Shown here: positions 34,283 through 48,815 of the stretch, in pieces | Numbering within the stretch: position 1 is the stretch's first letter | Layout: every line of letters begins with the position of its first letter | NCBI RefSeq assembly: GCF_020541225.1 | Contig: NZ_CP045889.1 | Span: forward strand, 1,050,346-1,114,345 | Source of the DNA: Candidatus Steffania adelgidicola | Lineage (GTDB): Bacteria; Pseudomonadota; Gammaproteobacteria; Enterobacterales; Enterobacteriaceae | Reading direction: 5' to 3' | DNA: 64,000 bases | Program-made: the position numbers and the translations under genes | The notes under the pieces: model-generated | What the model was told of the DNA's origin: nothing | The model's input: the letters and a program-made list of their open reading frames with translations, nothing else | Databases searched by the model: none

Positions 34283-35446
34283 TTAAGGTCTGCCACGTTC
34301 TTCAAGAACAACCACTGCAGGAAGTAATTTACCTTCAAAAAATTCAAGAAAAGCACCACCACCAGTAGAAATATAGGTAATCTTATCGGCAATACTAAAG
34401 AGCTCGATGACTGCCAGGGTATCACCACCACCAGCAATAGAAAATGCCTCGCTATCCGCAATAGCGTGGGCCAGGATCTCTGTACCTTTACGAAAATTGA
34501 TAAATTCAAATACGCCAACTGGCCCATTCCATAAAATTGTTTTTGCATTTTTTAAAATCTTTGCCCACTTAGCAACAGATTCATCGCCTAAATCTAAGAT
34601 TTGTTCATTATCCTGAACATCGCTAATAGATTTTAGAGTCGCAGTCGCAGTTTCAGAAAATTCAGTTGCAACACGGACATCAGTTGGTATGGGAATACGT
34701 CTACTTTCTAATAAAAATTTAGCTTCCGGTATTAGACAAGGCTCATAGAGCGATTTACCGACATTATAACCCTGTGCTGCAAGAAAGGTATTAGCAATAC
34801 CACCACCAATAATAATCTGATCTGCAATTTTAGATAACGCATCTAATATGCTTAGTTTAGTGGAAACTTTTGAACCGCCAACCATAGCTACCATTGGTCT
34901 CGCCGGATTATCCAGCGCCTTAGATAAGGCTTCCAGCTCATAAGTTAGTAGAGGGCCAGCACAGGCAATGGAAGCGAATTCACTAACACCGTGGGTCGAT
35001 GCCTGGGCACGATGAGCAGTGCCGAAAGCATCCATAACAAACACATCACACAGCGCAGCATATTTCTTGGCTAAGACTTTATCATTTTTCTTTTCACCCT
35101 TGTTAAAACGCACATTTTCGAGTACGACGACTTCACCCTCGACGAGATCCACTCCATCTAGATAATTTTTTACTAGACGAACCGAAAAACCTAGTTTATC
35201 TTTGAGGTAACATACAACTGGCTGTAAAGAAAACTCAATATTATATTTTCCTTCAATAGGACGACCAAGATGAGAAGTTACCATAACTCGAGCTCCTTCT
35301 TTCAATGCATTTTCTATTGTAGGTAGGGAGGCGAGAATACGCGCATCGGAAGTTACTTTCCCATCTTTAACTGGCACGTTAAAATCAGAACGAATTAAAA
35401 CACGTTTACCGGCTAGATCTACCTCATTCATCTTAATGATAGCCAT
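34283..35446 (-). CDS. pgk: phosphoglycerate kinase
   Basis: Makes ATP from 1,3-bisphosphoglycerate and ADP in glycolysis. 387 residues from the ATG at 35446, identical in length to E. coli Pgk. Features: [25 protein letters not shown] and [12 protein letters not shown] in the substrate domain; [18 protein letters not shown] and GGGDTLA in the nucleotide domain. AGAGG is placed correctly for this start; an in-frame ATG 63 nt upstream would add 21 residues not found in the family. First gene of pgk-fbaA. Confidence 0.97.
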   Translation of the reverse strand: MAIIKMNEVDLAGKRVLIRSDFNVPVKDGKVTSDARILASLPTIENALKEGARVMVTSHLGRPIEGKYNIEFSLQPVVCYLKDKLGFSVRLVKNYLDGVDLVEGEVVVLENVRFNKGEKKNDKVLAKKYAALCDVFVMDAFGTAHRAQASTHGVSEFASIACAGPLLTYELEALSKALDNPARPMVAMVGGSKVSTKLSILDALSKIADQIIIGGGIANTFLAAQGYNVGKSLYEPCLIPEAKFLLESRRIPIPTDVRVATEFSETATATLKSISDVQDNEQILDLGDESVAKWAKILKNAKTILWNGPVGVFEFINFRKGTEILAHAIADSEAFSIAGGGDTLAVIELFSIADKITYISTGGGAFLEFFEGKLLPAVVVLEERGRP

Positions 35447-35743
35447 GGTACAACCTCTTATATTTAGCTTACTAAAGCTCCTACATAATGAAAACACCTC
35501 CTCATACAAGCAAGTATTTTCTTCCTACCTTATTCATTCAACATCAATCGAAAAGACTGAATTTTTGATAGATCAGATGATATAAAGTCATTCCTATGAA
35601 AAATTTCGCGAACGAGGAAAAAAATCAGCCTAAGTAATCATTCACCATTATCTCCTATATCACGTAATTATACCTATGCTGAATATTGCTACTTTGGGGT
35701 AGAGTTACGATATAAATAACATCACTTATATCTATCTCTACTC

Positions 35744-35766
35744 ACACTAAAAGATAGTGTTTTTTT
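35744..35766 (+). terminator. orphan terminator-like hairpin
   Basis: Six-bp stem ACACTA/TAGTGT with a 5-nt loop followed by at least six T on the plus strand. No plus-strand gene precedes it for more than 3 kb, so it is probably left over from a lost gene. Confidence 0.45.
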
Positions 35767-36927
35767 AAAGATGTTGGAGTTGACCGAGTATATTTTTTAA
35801 CTTTAATAAATTCTTACTATTTAAATCAGCTAAAATTTTAGCAGATCTTAAACCTATTGAATTTTAAAGATAGTTTGTTAATTAATTACCTTAAAAGCAA
35901 GTACCTCAAGATTAAGTATGCAAGATGCTCAGTAAAAATCACAATAAAAACGCCTGGTTATAACCTGAATTTTGATTTTATAGAAAAACCCTCTCTAGAT
36001 TACAGATCTATAAGCGATGTAGAACTACTTCTGTATAGAAGTAGTTTATATTTTTGATAGGCACTTTACTTTTTTCTGTTAGAGAGCAGTCACTAAATGC
36101 CTTTTAATTACAACATATCCACTCAGAATAGAGTGCCTGCATCGTACAGCATGTCTATTTTTTACTTTTCTTTTTCATATCTATCCTCATAATTAACGAG
36201 GATGAATTAAAGTATATTATCTGATAGATAAATCAGAAAACCAATAAACCCTTGTTTTTGTTAAATTCATTTTTATAATAATTAAATATGGATGTCTTGA
36301 TAAACAAATCAAATTTTTATCAACATAAAAACAAACTATTTTTATCCAAAAGCTCAGCGAAACATTTTATTTTTTGTAAAATCCAGACCATACCAACACT
36401 TACCCAAAAAAATATAAAACTTCTTGAGAAGAAGATTCTTCTATAATAATCTTATATGCAATATGCCAGTATTGGCTCCATATATCTAGTAGAGATGATG
36501 TTTTATATATTAGCTCAGGCCCCACCTAATAAAAAACACATGGATACACATAAAAATCAAAATATCCTCGTTATCCTATAAAAACTATTTTCTCGATTTA
36601 ACATACTTAAATAACATTTCACTCATCACTATACCTGCCTATGCAAATAGGCAGTATTATCTCTCAAAAAAAACGAAATACAGGTCTCTAATTCTTAATG
36701 TAATTACATTTTACCATTTAAAAGAGTTTATTGTAACCTCATAACCTCTCAATTGAGTTATGGACAAATACATGACTTTTCTAAAATTCTGCTCTAATTT
36801 TAATAGTGATGATTGCCAATTCAAGAATAGCATTCATCATTCTCTTTCACTCTTAACTTCATACCTAATCAGAAAATTCGTTGTCTCACTCACTGAGTGA
36901 TTAAGGTTTATCTAATGTTCTAGATAT

Positions 36928-36957
36928 AAAAACTCATGACCCAGTTCATGAGTTTTT
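36928..36957. terminator. orphan bidirectional terminator-like hairpin
   Basis: Perfect 12-bp stem (AAAAACTCATGA with 36946-36957), 6-nt loop, arms ending in A and T runs so it could work in both directions. No gene within 1.4 kb. Confidence 0.5.
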
Positions 36958-39009
36958 ATATCAACACAGTATTGGCGTCTTTATATAAAGCTAGGTTAAA
37001 AATAGAATGAGATGTAAAAAAAATATTTAAGCAATAACGGGACAGATAGAAGAGGTAAATCAGCGTTGCTGATAGCTTATTACTACTACTTAAACTCAGT
37101 TTAAGCATGCAGATCATTAGCGATATCTTTGTTTCAGTACACCGTTGATGGCGACCAAGAAAATTGAATATTATAAATATTTTCCTTAACAAGAGCGAAA
37201 GGTTCCTTTATACAAAGACACACTGGATTTTAATAAAAATCATATTTTCTCCTTGATAAAGGAAAGAGAGATTTCTTATATCATTTAATTTCTATCATTT
37301 GAAGTCATTGTATTAACTGAGCTTTTTTACTACTTTAATATAATGAAACATTATATACTTATAGAATTGAACCTATCAATGCTGTGTAATCTAAAACTTC
37401 ATAGAAAAATTCGAATATGATTCTAGAACCTCTTTTACACTATATAATCATGGTATTACTTGGAGATACTATATTATATTTTCTGTTAAGACCGCTACGC
37501 TATATCTAGCACTACATATTAATAATTAAAATGTATATTCTCTCCTCACCTTTTACACACGCCTAAAACTCCTCATACCCGACAATTATCTATTCTTATA
37601 TCATCAATATATAATGTTTTATTCCAAAATCGTATACAATACATCTTGGCATCTGGCGTATACCGATCAAATATACCGCTATCAAGTTCTAGCTAGGATA
37701 TATACAAGCATACATCATCTACATGTAATGGGCTGTCATAACAATATACTAGTAAACTACTAAAAATATACTTATAAGTGATAGTTCATATCACCAAAAG
37801 GTGAACGTAGGCTCGAGTACCTGTTTTCAGTGCAACTGTAATTTTATGAAAGGTAATACTTTAATCTACTAAAGGTAGATTATAACGATTTTAACTCTTA
37901 ATTATATTGTATAAATCGACGTATTATAAAAATAGTAAGGATTTACATCATCAGAAAATAACTTACTATTCACTACAAGCTAATGTCTATAATAAATACC
38001 CTAGAAAACACTGATTTATATGTAACTCAAATTCAAGTCTCACTTAGTACATATAGGTGACAGCAATAAAAAAGGAACTATTCCTTATAAAAGAAGTTTT
38101 CTTTTCTTATTCTATATAGTGTAATTAAAGTAAAAATTCTTTCATTACATCTCTATATATAGATAAGGTATACTTTCCATAAAAATGGCTGGTTTTTATA
38201 ATATGAAAAAAAACAAAACACTATATAAAATAGCGTTAAATACACCTCCATTCTAGCATCACAATAATTTAAGTGTTCCCTCTAGAGATCTGATACAGGA
38301 AGTGTCTTCACGGATTGATAGTGTCCGCAAATAAAAAAAGATATACTTTTTATTATGTTGGTATATATAACACTACACGACCATAACAGACTTATTTCTA
38401 CAATCAAGTATTGAGCTGAATTAGTATTAATTTTTTAGGATAAGGAATCCTGTCGATCCTCATATGAGTTCAAATATAATATAGATAAATTTATTCTGAT
38501 ATAAGATATAAAGGTTGGTCAGGCCTTTCAGAAATCCATGCAAGTAATGATTGAGTAGTTAACAAATTTAAAACACTCAAATCCACCTGAAGTAAAGAAG
38601 ATTTTATCTAGTCTAGATATACAGGTTCTAAAAAAACACTGAACAAGCTCTAATCAAGGATTTCCTACGAGGTTCAAACATCAACTCAAGTAAAACTTGA
38701 ATCAAGATAAAGCCCATATTAAATTATGGTCACAGGACGTATGCTTTTATTTAAATCAATCCTCACGACAAATGCTAAATAGTATAGTTAATGAGGACGA
38801 CAGCTACTACTCGTAGTATAGCAATTGGCTACTAGTATATATTTTTGATAGCGGATATTTATAAATATCGCGTTATCGGAAAAAAGATGTCATTTAATGA
38901 TTACGATCATACCATTTTTCTCATAGAATATTAGCAATATCACAACCGATTCTAAATCCATGATAGATCGTCGTGATAGATATCTATAATAAGTGCGGCT
39001 TAGGTATCA

Positions 39010-39867
39010 TCAGGCCTCAATCGCTATACGCATTCTCCTCATAGCATTCTTTTCAAGCTGGCGTACCCGCTCTGCAGAAACTCCGTATCGACAAGCTAAT
39101 TCTTGCAGGGTACTTTTATTTCCATCATCTAGCCATCTGGCACGAATAATTTCTTGGCTACGATTATCGAGGCCTTCTAAGGCTCCACTTAGTTTATCGG
39201 CAGCGTGCCCGTCCCAATTATCTTCCTCAATGCCATCAGCAAAATCGGATGTTTTATCTTGCAGATAAAACATGGGCATCATTGAACACCCATCACTATT
39301 TTCATCTTCAGGGATGGGATCGAACGTCATATCCTGTGCAGCCATTCGCGATTCCATTTCACGGACATCTTTGCTAGTCACACCAAGCTCTTTTGCTACC
39401 ATTTCTACTTCTTCCTGATTAAACCACCCTAGGCGCCGCTTTGTTTTCCGTAGATTAAAGAATAACTTACGCTGTGCTTTTGTGGTTGCTACTTTTACAA
39501 TACGCCAGTTACGCAACACGTATTCATGTATTTCCGCTTTAATCCAGTGCACAGCAAAGGATACCAACCGTACCCCCACTTCTGGATTAAAACGGCGCAC
39601 GGCTTTCATAAGTCCGATGTTTCCTTCTTGGATCAAGTCAGCTTGAGGTAAACCATATCCCGAATAATTACGTGCAATATGCACAACAAATCTTAAATGA
39701 GACACAATAAGTTGTTTGGCAGCCTCTAAATCACCATGGTAATGCAGCTTTTTCGCCAGTGCTTGCTCTTCCTCTGCTGTTAGCATTAGATAAGTATTAG
39801 CTGCCCTGATATATGCTTCCAGACTGCCCTGGGGGACATAGGTTAAAACTTGCATATCTTTAATCAT
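39010..39867 (-). CDS. rpoH: heat-shock sigma factor RpoH (sigma 32)
   Basis: Directs RNA polymerase to heat-shock promoters (chaperones and proteases). 285 residues (E. coli 284). Region 2 holds [20 protein letters not shown] and [20 protein letters not shown]; the RpoH box [12 protein letters not shown] distinguishes it from RpoD and RpoS; region 4 has the helix-turn-helix [20 protein letters not shown] near the C-terminus. The start ATG is preceded by AGAGG; an ATG 4 nt upstream in another frame stops after two codons. In E. coli ftsX lies upstream; only a doubtful C-terminal trace is seen here. Confidence 0.97.
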   Translation of the reverse strand: MIKDMQVLTYVPQGSLEAYIRAANTYLMLTAEEEQALAKKLHYHGDLEAAKQLIVSHLRFVVHIARNYSGYGLPQADLIQEGNIGLMKAVRRFNPEVGVRLVSFAVHWIKAEIHEYVLRNWRIVKVATTKAQRKLFFNLRKTKRRLGWFNQEEVEMVAKELGVTSKDVREMESRMAAQDMTFDPIPEDENSDGCSMMPMFYLQDKTSDFADGIEEDNWDGHAADKLSGALEGLDNRSQEIIRARWLDDGNKSTLQELACRYGVSAERVRQLEKNAMRRMRIAIEA

Positions 39868-42152
39868 TCATGACCTCTTGATAAAAAAATCGAACGCTGC
39901 TCAATTTAACGCCCACACCCTAATAAACGCTCAATAAATAAGAGTGAGATTTCTTTGGTAAGTTTAGAAACTCCAGAATTTCAGTAAAAAATTCTCATCA
40001 GGCGTAAACTGCTCTAAATCTCTTACACTCACCAACCTACGCTTATCAGATAGGTAATCGTGACTTTATCTTCGCTTAGCTATCTAGTCTTTAAATACTA
40101 CCAAACATTACGCTACATTCACCATGATCGAACAGAGATACTAAAATCAATCAGATAAATACATCAGTTATACCAGAGATACAATTTTTTAAAATTGTCT
40201 TAGGATCAACCTATTGCGAGTAAAGATGAATTTTATCATCCAGGCTAAAAAACAAAGTTACATGAACTTGCCGATAAGAAAGTATTTTTCTATATCACTA
40301 TCGCGACCTATATTAATTGCACACCCTCCTTCAGTACTGTCTATATGGCTACTGAGTACAATACCCACAGACTAAATATCATGATAATTAAGTAAGAATT
40401 ACTAAACCATAGTATGGTTTTTTTGAATAAGTTAGATTTAACTAAATGCTAGTCTTTAATAAACTAAAATCATATTTTCTTCCCCTGGTCTGTTGAGATT
40501 ATCCCTGAATACATCTCATATATGCTAAACCCAATCTCAGTTAAAATTCACTACGAAATATTATGCATTGTTTTTACGGTACTGAACCAAATAATATTTA
40601 AGCTTTATTTAAGTTCAGAACGAGAACATATACCGATATTTAGATAAGCGAACATATAGATGTTAAATATTTTATACTAAAATCTTTTAGGCATATTTTA
40701 AATTATATATACATTCTTTTTTTCGGGATTACCTAAAAACAATCCAAAGCTCATGAAGGTATAGTACGACTAAGGAAAATTCAAAAGATTAGTAAATCAC
40801 TAATAAAAAAGACATCGCCTATAAAATCAATATGCTTTCTTACGTTACATTAAGTTTAGCTTAACTCTTAGGGGATATTTTATCCAAAATTTTTCTATCA
40901 CTTATATCTTTAAGTAGATATTTTCTATAATTAAAACATGTTATTACGGAATACATAACAAATATCTTCTGTATTTTATAAATACAGAAATGATAGCTTG
41001 GTATTTTCCTTATATAAGAGATATATGAGAACAATAGAAATAGCTTTCTATTTAAGTTACGCTATAAGCGTTATCTAATTTCTTTAAGCAGTATCAACTA
41101 CTCTTAGAGCTCTTATCTCTATAAAGATCTCTAAACCTTGAGATCAAAATACTTCAAAAGAAAGATAAAGGATGGAAAAAAGTCACGTGAAGTGATTCAA
41201 TTAAATCAAAAAAGCTCTGATTTCATTTCTCTTATATTCAAAACAGCAGACTTCATACTCTGACTGAAGTTCAGAATGTTGAATTAAAAATTCAAGATGG
41301 CTAGAAAAACCCACTAACAGTTAATGTCAGTGTTGTATAATCTACCGTTTTATAAAAAAAATATTTATATTAATTAATATAGTATATCTTAGATCCCCTC
41401 CCTACCACCCTTTATCTCTAAAGATGGTTAGATTATATAATTCAATATCGACGCTTTCCTTCCTTAAATTTCCACTATTTTACTATCTGATGATCCTCGC
41501 AATTTTCATCTTTTTTCAAAAGATGAAAGAAAAATACTCAGTAATAACGAAGTCGTGACCTATTAGTGATGTTATATTCATCTTACATAATATGTATTTC
41601 TTTACCCAATTTCATGCAATTCTGATATATTCTTCTTGAGATTAAAAAATATCAAGTATAATTTTATATCGAGATATTATATTTACAGATGGTTATTTTT
41701 TCTTAACACAAAAATTTCAACTAATTACAAACAGGTCATTAAAATCTGTCATAACGTTGTTCGCAGTTGAAAAAGTCTACAAATTTATCTTAATCACCAC
41801 TCAAATATTTTAGTAAACCCTTCTCTAATCATGGAGTGATAATGAGAATATATTATTTTTAGCTGTATACTTTAATGTTGATATTAACGAAAAGATCCTT
41901 TGATGCTTTCTCAGCATTTATTGCTGTTAACAAACTTAAATATAACAATAATAATTGCATTATAACATTAATTTTAAAAATATAAAGTTACTTATTTTTA
42001 TGAAAATGATTATCGATTTCGACCCATATTACCTGACTATTTTATTAAGTAGACATATGAATAATTGCTAATCTTAACATCATCTGTTATTTATAGCAGC
42101 CTACTTTTCCTTAGATTAGAGATCGAAAATGTGTTTAAAAAGGAGAAAGAAC
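39868..42152. other. gene desert between rpoH and dksA
   Basis: About 2.3 kb, AT-rich. On the minus strand ftsX would precede rpoH; the codons at about 39984-40020 (SVRDLEQFTPDE) resemble the ftsX end but nothing upstream of them does. No other feature recognised. Confidence 0.5.
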
Positions 42153-42608
42153 ATGCAAGAAAAGCAAACGCGTAAAACATCCTCCTTGAGTATTCTCGCC
42201 ATAGCTGGGGTGGAGCCATATCAGAAAAATCCTAGTGAGGAATACATGAATGCAGCTCAACTTCTACATTTTAAGCGCATTCTTGAGGCATGGCGAAATC
42301 AACTTAGAGATGAAGTGGAGCGTACCGTTTCTCATATGCAGGATGAAGCTGCTAACTTCCCTGATCCGGTAGATCGTGCTGCGCAAGAAGAAGAATTTAG
42401 TCTTGAGCTACGAAACCGTGATCGAGAACGCAAACTAATTAAAAAAATTGAAAAAACTCTGAAGAAAGTAGAAGAAACTGACTTTGGATTTTGCAAATCC
42501 TGTGGAGTAGAAATTGGTATTCGCCGATTGGAAGCACGTCCAACTGCCGATTTATGCATTGACTGCAAAACCCTAGCGGAAATTCGCGAAAAACAGATGG
42601 CTGGATAA
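42153..42608 (+). CDS. dksA: RNA polymerase-binding transcription factor DksA
   Basis: Binds the RNA polymerase secondary channel and with (p)ppGpp represses rRNA promoters and activates amino-acid operons. 151 residues from the ATG at 42153, same as E. coli, with AGGAG 7 nt upstream. The coiled-coil tip holds [10 protein letters not shown] with D71 and D74, the essential acidic pair. The zinc finger is C114-x2-C117 and C135-x2-C138. The C-terminus [20 protein letters not shown] is identical to E. coli as I recall it. It converges on the 5S/23S genes across a terminator. Confidence 0.98.
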   Translation: MQEKQTRKTSSLSILAIAGVEPYQKNPSEEYMNAAQLLHFKRILEAWRNQLRDEVERTVSHMQDEAANFPDPVDRAAQEEEFSLELRNRDRERKLIKKIEKTLKKVEETDFGFCKSCGVEIGIRRLEARPTADLCIDCKTLAEIREKQMAG

Positions 42609-42643
42609 TATCCATTTGAAGATACCAATCTTATTCATAAAGC

Positions 42644-42676
42644 CCCGCCCTATAAAATAGGGCGGGCATATTTTTT
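42644..42676 (+). terminator. dksA terminator, possibly shared with the rRNA unit
   Basis: GC-rich 10-bp stem (42644-42653 with 42657-42666) and a T run at 42671-42676. On the minus strand the same stem comes 50 nt after the 5S gene and is followed by TTTAT, so it may also end the 23S-5S transcript. Confidence 0.85.
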
Positions 42677-42716
42677 ACTATCTATCGCTCGGGATCAAGC
42701 CCTTTCGACCTATGGG

Positions 42717-42836
42717 ATACCTGGCAGTTTCCTACTCTCGCATGGGGAAACCCCACACTACCATCGGCGCCACAGCGTTTCACTGCTGAGTTCGGCATGG
42801 GGTCAGGTGGGACCACTGCGCTTATACCGCCAGGTA
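42717..42836 (-). rRNA. rrf: 5S ribosomal RNA
   Basis: 120 nt, full length. The minus strand begins TACCTGGCGG and ends with the complementary CTGCCAGGTAT; the conserved interior ACCCCATGCCGAACTCAG and GCGAGAGTAGG elements are present. It follows the 23S gene by 93 nt, as in E. coli. Confidence 0.96.
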
Positions 42837-42929
42837 AATTCTTATACCACACTCCTTGTATTATATTTAAATTATCTGGAACATGGCTGCTAAAAAAATT
42901 TTTCACTCTCAAACAGCTTAGGTGTTGTG

Positions 42930-45837
<2,908 letters not shown>

Positions 45838-45972
45838 TCACAACCCTGAGCTGTTTATTTTTAATTCAGATTAACTCCAGATTTTCAGGTTTGCTTGTTT
45901 TGTTTATGAAAAACTGCATGTTGTGTTCTACTCCAACCATGCATTTTAAATTTTCAGCTTGTTCCAGATTTT

Positions 45973-46022
45973 TAAAGAGCAATTTTTCTCAGCATGAGAG
46001 AACGCAGAATCATGCTGAGAAA
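45973..46022 (-). promoter_or_regulatory. boxB-boxA-like antitermination leader of 23S-5S unit
   Basis: On the minus strand a perfect 13-bp hairpin (46022-46010 with 45997-45985, 12-nt loop) is followed at once by TGCTCTTTA (45981-45973), the boxA antitermination word of enterobacterial rRNA operons. The text after it (AATCTGGAACAAGCTG) is like the 16S-23S spacer of related bacteria. A second hairpin lies at 46045-46069. Confidence 0.75.
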
Positions 46023-46113
46023 TAAATTTACATATGTGTTTTTTGTCTTTGGCTTGTATAGCCAGAGACACTCAAAACCTTCAAATCATGTTGTCATCAA
46101 ACTCAACCACTGA

Positions 46114-46142
46114 ATCATATACATCCTTTTACTTAATGTCAA
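46114..46142 (-). promoter_or_regulatory. strong sigma-70 promoter of the 23S-5S unit
   Basis: Minus strand: TTGACA (46142-46137), exactly 17 bp, then TATGAT (46119-46114), one mismatch from consensus. Start expected near 46107, giving a leader of about 270 nt before the 23S 5' end. It is the best sigma-70 match I found in the window. Confidence 0.8.
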
Positions 46143-46230
46143 GGATGAAGATGAAAATTTCATATTATTAACCTAGCCATTCAATTTTAAAGATGTCAAG
46201 ATATGACATGCACAAAGCTAACTTAATGTG

Positions 46231-46279
46231 TCAAAGAAAATAAAATCACTTAACTTGTAAGTGATTTTATTTTCTTTGA
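46231..46279. terminator. perfect 22-bp inverted repeat, likely bidirectional terminator
   Basis: TCAAAGAAAATAAAATCACT... at 46231-46252 is exactly complementary to 46258-46279; the loop is 5 nt. The arms end in A- and T-rich blocks. It lies 89 bp behind the 23S promoter and would shield that region from read-through. Confidence 0.6.
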
Positions 46280-46787
46280 CTGATTCTTTACATTACCTAA
46301 CAAAGAGAACCGGAATATGACTTTATGTATACAGGATATCTTCCCAATAAACTAGCGATGATTACGGCATTACGTCATGAAACATTCTTTTCCCTATTAA
46401 TTAACAGTTCCCGAATATCACGAAATGATTTTATCTGTCGCTAGACAGATATTCCTTAAAATGATTGCATAGATGTGACATTGTCTGTAATAACTCTCAT
46501 AAAATCATGCTAGCAATATGATTTTAATAAAATATACATCTATAAATTATCTGCATTTCACCTTGCTGATTTCTGGGCTAGAATCGAAAACGGGCAGAGA
46601 TATGATCAACAAGATAGCCAGGAACTATTCTCCTATAAAATAATGAAGTTTTTCTATTGAAAACCATTAGATCGTATCCAGATACATTCACACTATTTAG
46701 AAGAACTAGTTATTCTAAAATAGTCATACATGATTATTTATCATTTAGTTTTATCGCATCGCTGAATAGTCTAACTAGAGGGATTGC
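46280..46787. other. spacer upstream of fre
   Basis: About 500 bp with no gene recognised; ubiD, upstream of fre in E. coli, could not be read here. Confidence 0.5.
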
Positions 46788-47489
46788 ATGACAACACTGA
46801 CCTGTAAAATCTCTTCTGTGGATGCCATAACTGATACTGTTTACCGTGTACGACTAATACCGGAATCCGATTTCCATTTTCGGGCTGGTCAGTATCTTAT
46901 GATAATTATAGATAAATTCGATAAACGACCTTTTTCTCTGGCGTCGACACCCATGGAAACTAGGTTTATCGAACTGCATATCCAAGCATCTAAATTCAAT
47001 TTAAAAGCGATGGATATTATGCAGCCGATTCTAAAGAAACAATTGATTACGGTCGAAATCCCTCAAGGTGAAGCGTGGTTGCGTGACGACAGCAACCGGG
47101 CCATTGTATTAATGGCTAGCGGTACCGGTTTTTCTTACGCTCGCTCAATTTTATTGACGGTACTGACGCGCCAACCTGAGCGAAAAGTGGCTATATATTG
47201 GGGGGGGAGAAAACGGGAACATCTTTATGATTTAGTTGAATTACAACTGCTTATGCTGAAGCACCGACAATTGTCAGTAGTGGGGGTAGTCGAACAGCCG
47301 GATGCACACTGGAAAGGACGTTCTGGAACACTCCTAAAAGCAATGATGCATGACTATACCTCTTTAAAACCTTACGATATCTATATCGCTGGTCGATTTG
47401 ACATAGCACACATAGCTCGTGAACGTTTCTGTACTGAACGCCAAGCTGTGGTTGAACGTATTTTTGGTGACGCTTTCACATTTAATTAA
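46788..47489 (+). CDS. fre: NAD(P)H-flavin reductase
   Basis: Cytosolic reductase that makes free reduced flavins with NAD(P)H, feeding iron reduction and other enzymes. 233 residues, same as E. coli Fre. The flavin-binding RPFSLAST (residues about 45-52), the nucleotide-binding [12 protein letters not shown] and [14 protein letters not shown], and the C-terminal [10 protein letters not shown] are present. GAGGG is 6 nt before ATG. A run of eight G (47200-47207) falls in the WGG codons; the frame is currently intact. In E. coli fadAB, pepQ and yigZ separate fre from trkH; here only gene-free DNA does. Confidence 0.96.
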   Translation: MTTLTCKISSVDAITDTVYRVRLIPESDFHFRAGQYLMIIIDKFDKRPFSLASTPMETRFIELHIQASKFNLKAMDIMQPILKKQLITVEIPQGEAWLRDDSNRAIVLMASGTGFSYARSILLTVLTRQPERKVAIYWGGRKREHLYDLVELQLLMLKHRQLSVVGVVEQPDAHWKGRSGTLLKAMMHDYTSLKPYDIYIAGRFDIAHIARERFCTERQAVVERIFGDAFTFN

Positions 47490-48815
47490 CCCGTTCTAGT
47501 TATATGAAAACCAATGATTTTTTTTGTCTCATTGGGGGACTAATATCCTCGGCCAGCTAGATGCTGTTTTTAGCGGTGCATTATGCTGCTATCACATACC
47601 GTTATTTCAAAACAATACCTGAAGATGAAATCTTCATAAATCATCTTGGGAGCATTTGATAATATCAGAGATATATAGCAATGCGCGTGACCAGGATACA
47701 TAAGAGGTCTGGTCTTGACAGACTAGTGCATTAATGCTTTGAAAAGCATAACTATGATCTTATATCCATACTATTTATGATGTAGACCTTCCCCCCCTGA
47801 GCTGTGTTCATATCCTTAGCTAATAAGGAAGTGAATATGAGTTCTCGCTTCTCGAAGTTGAGATATTACAGCGGTATGGTTTGTGATCTAAGCTATTACA
47901 CGTAAATCAATAGAAAACTAGCTCTAGTTGTAGCAACAATATATAACATTACTAAACTCGACACCGATCCTTGACAGACGGTTTTCTTATGCTCATTTTT
48001 TTGCAAAATGGCGATTTTTTCAATTTATTAAAATATACTTCGAACCAATTCAAAGACAAATATGAAACATATAATCATCTTTTAGAGATTCCCCGCCATA
48101 TCTAGATAGAAAAAATAAAAACTAAAGCATCTTGAGAATCAAAAAAACATCGTTCTATATGAATTCAAAATCTGTATGTAGATTCATGAATTAAATAAAC
48201 ACTTACCCATTTATACAATACGCTTTTTATACATGTAGCGTACGTGATTCAACAGGCTTTTCTAACTTTAGAAAAGCTAAAATACGCCAGCATATAAAAA
48301 CTCTTATACTATCTTAACTAACTATTGTATATGTATCGATCCAATCTTAAGTAATAATCACAAAGAATTCGTAGACTGCCTTTTAGGCACTGTCAAAACA
48401 GCGCTCGTAAAAATCCCAGGAGTTAAAGTAAGCAGTCTTTGATACTGTTTAATCGATAGGAAAAAGAAATTTTTCCACACTATATATGGCAAGAAATGAT
48501 ATGTTCAATCAATTGAATTGGTGTGTGAAGCGTTTCTACGAAATAGTCATCATTGTTTTATAAAAGCCTTAAAGAAAACCATATTGAAATATTAAAATTT
48601 ACTATCCAAGGTTTTATAAACAGCGCATGAAGTGATAAAACTTTATTGCAATAAAGAGAGGATTCATGCACAGTTAAAGTCTAAATTATTTAAAAAGAAA
48701 CAATACTACTGTCTGATGTATGAGGCGCTTTCAATCTTGCTGCATGATACTTACTGCCTGTTTGAAAATCATTTCTTCCGCCTAAATTAGTATCATTGTT
48801 AAGGATAGCGCAGAC
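47490..48815. other. spacer between fre and trkH
   Basis: About 1.3 kb where E. coli has fadBA, pepQ and yigZ. The first 400 bp are richer in G and C and look like eroded coding DNA, but I could not assign them. Later part plain AT-rich; a GCTTTTCT/AGAAAAGC hairpin is near 48257-48278. Confidence 0.5.

Larger units (their letters stand above)
35447..39009. other. gene desert
   Basis: About 3.6 kb with no gene. epd, expected upstream of pgk, is not readable. Two terminator-like hairpins (35744-35766 and 36928-36957) and a CTGCCTAT/ATAGGCAG hairpin near 36635-36655 remain with no gene to serve. Otherwise AT-rich DNA with stops in all frames. Confidence 0.55.

Noticed and set aside
39984..40020. 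SVRDLEQFTPDE on the minus strand resembling the end of FtsX before rpoH
   Set aside because: Twelve codons only; nothing further upstream resembles FtsX, so it may be chance.
45838..46107. Possible tRNA gene in the leader upstream of 23S
   Set aside because: No T-arm (GTTCGA) word or cloverleaf folding is visible; the structure present is two simple hairpins and boxA.
47500..47870. Decayed coding-like DNA after fre with a stretch resembling the RfaH C-terminus
   Set aside because: Orientation and position do not agree with enterobacterial gene order and the match is confined to a short tail.
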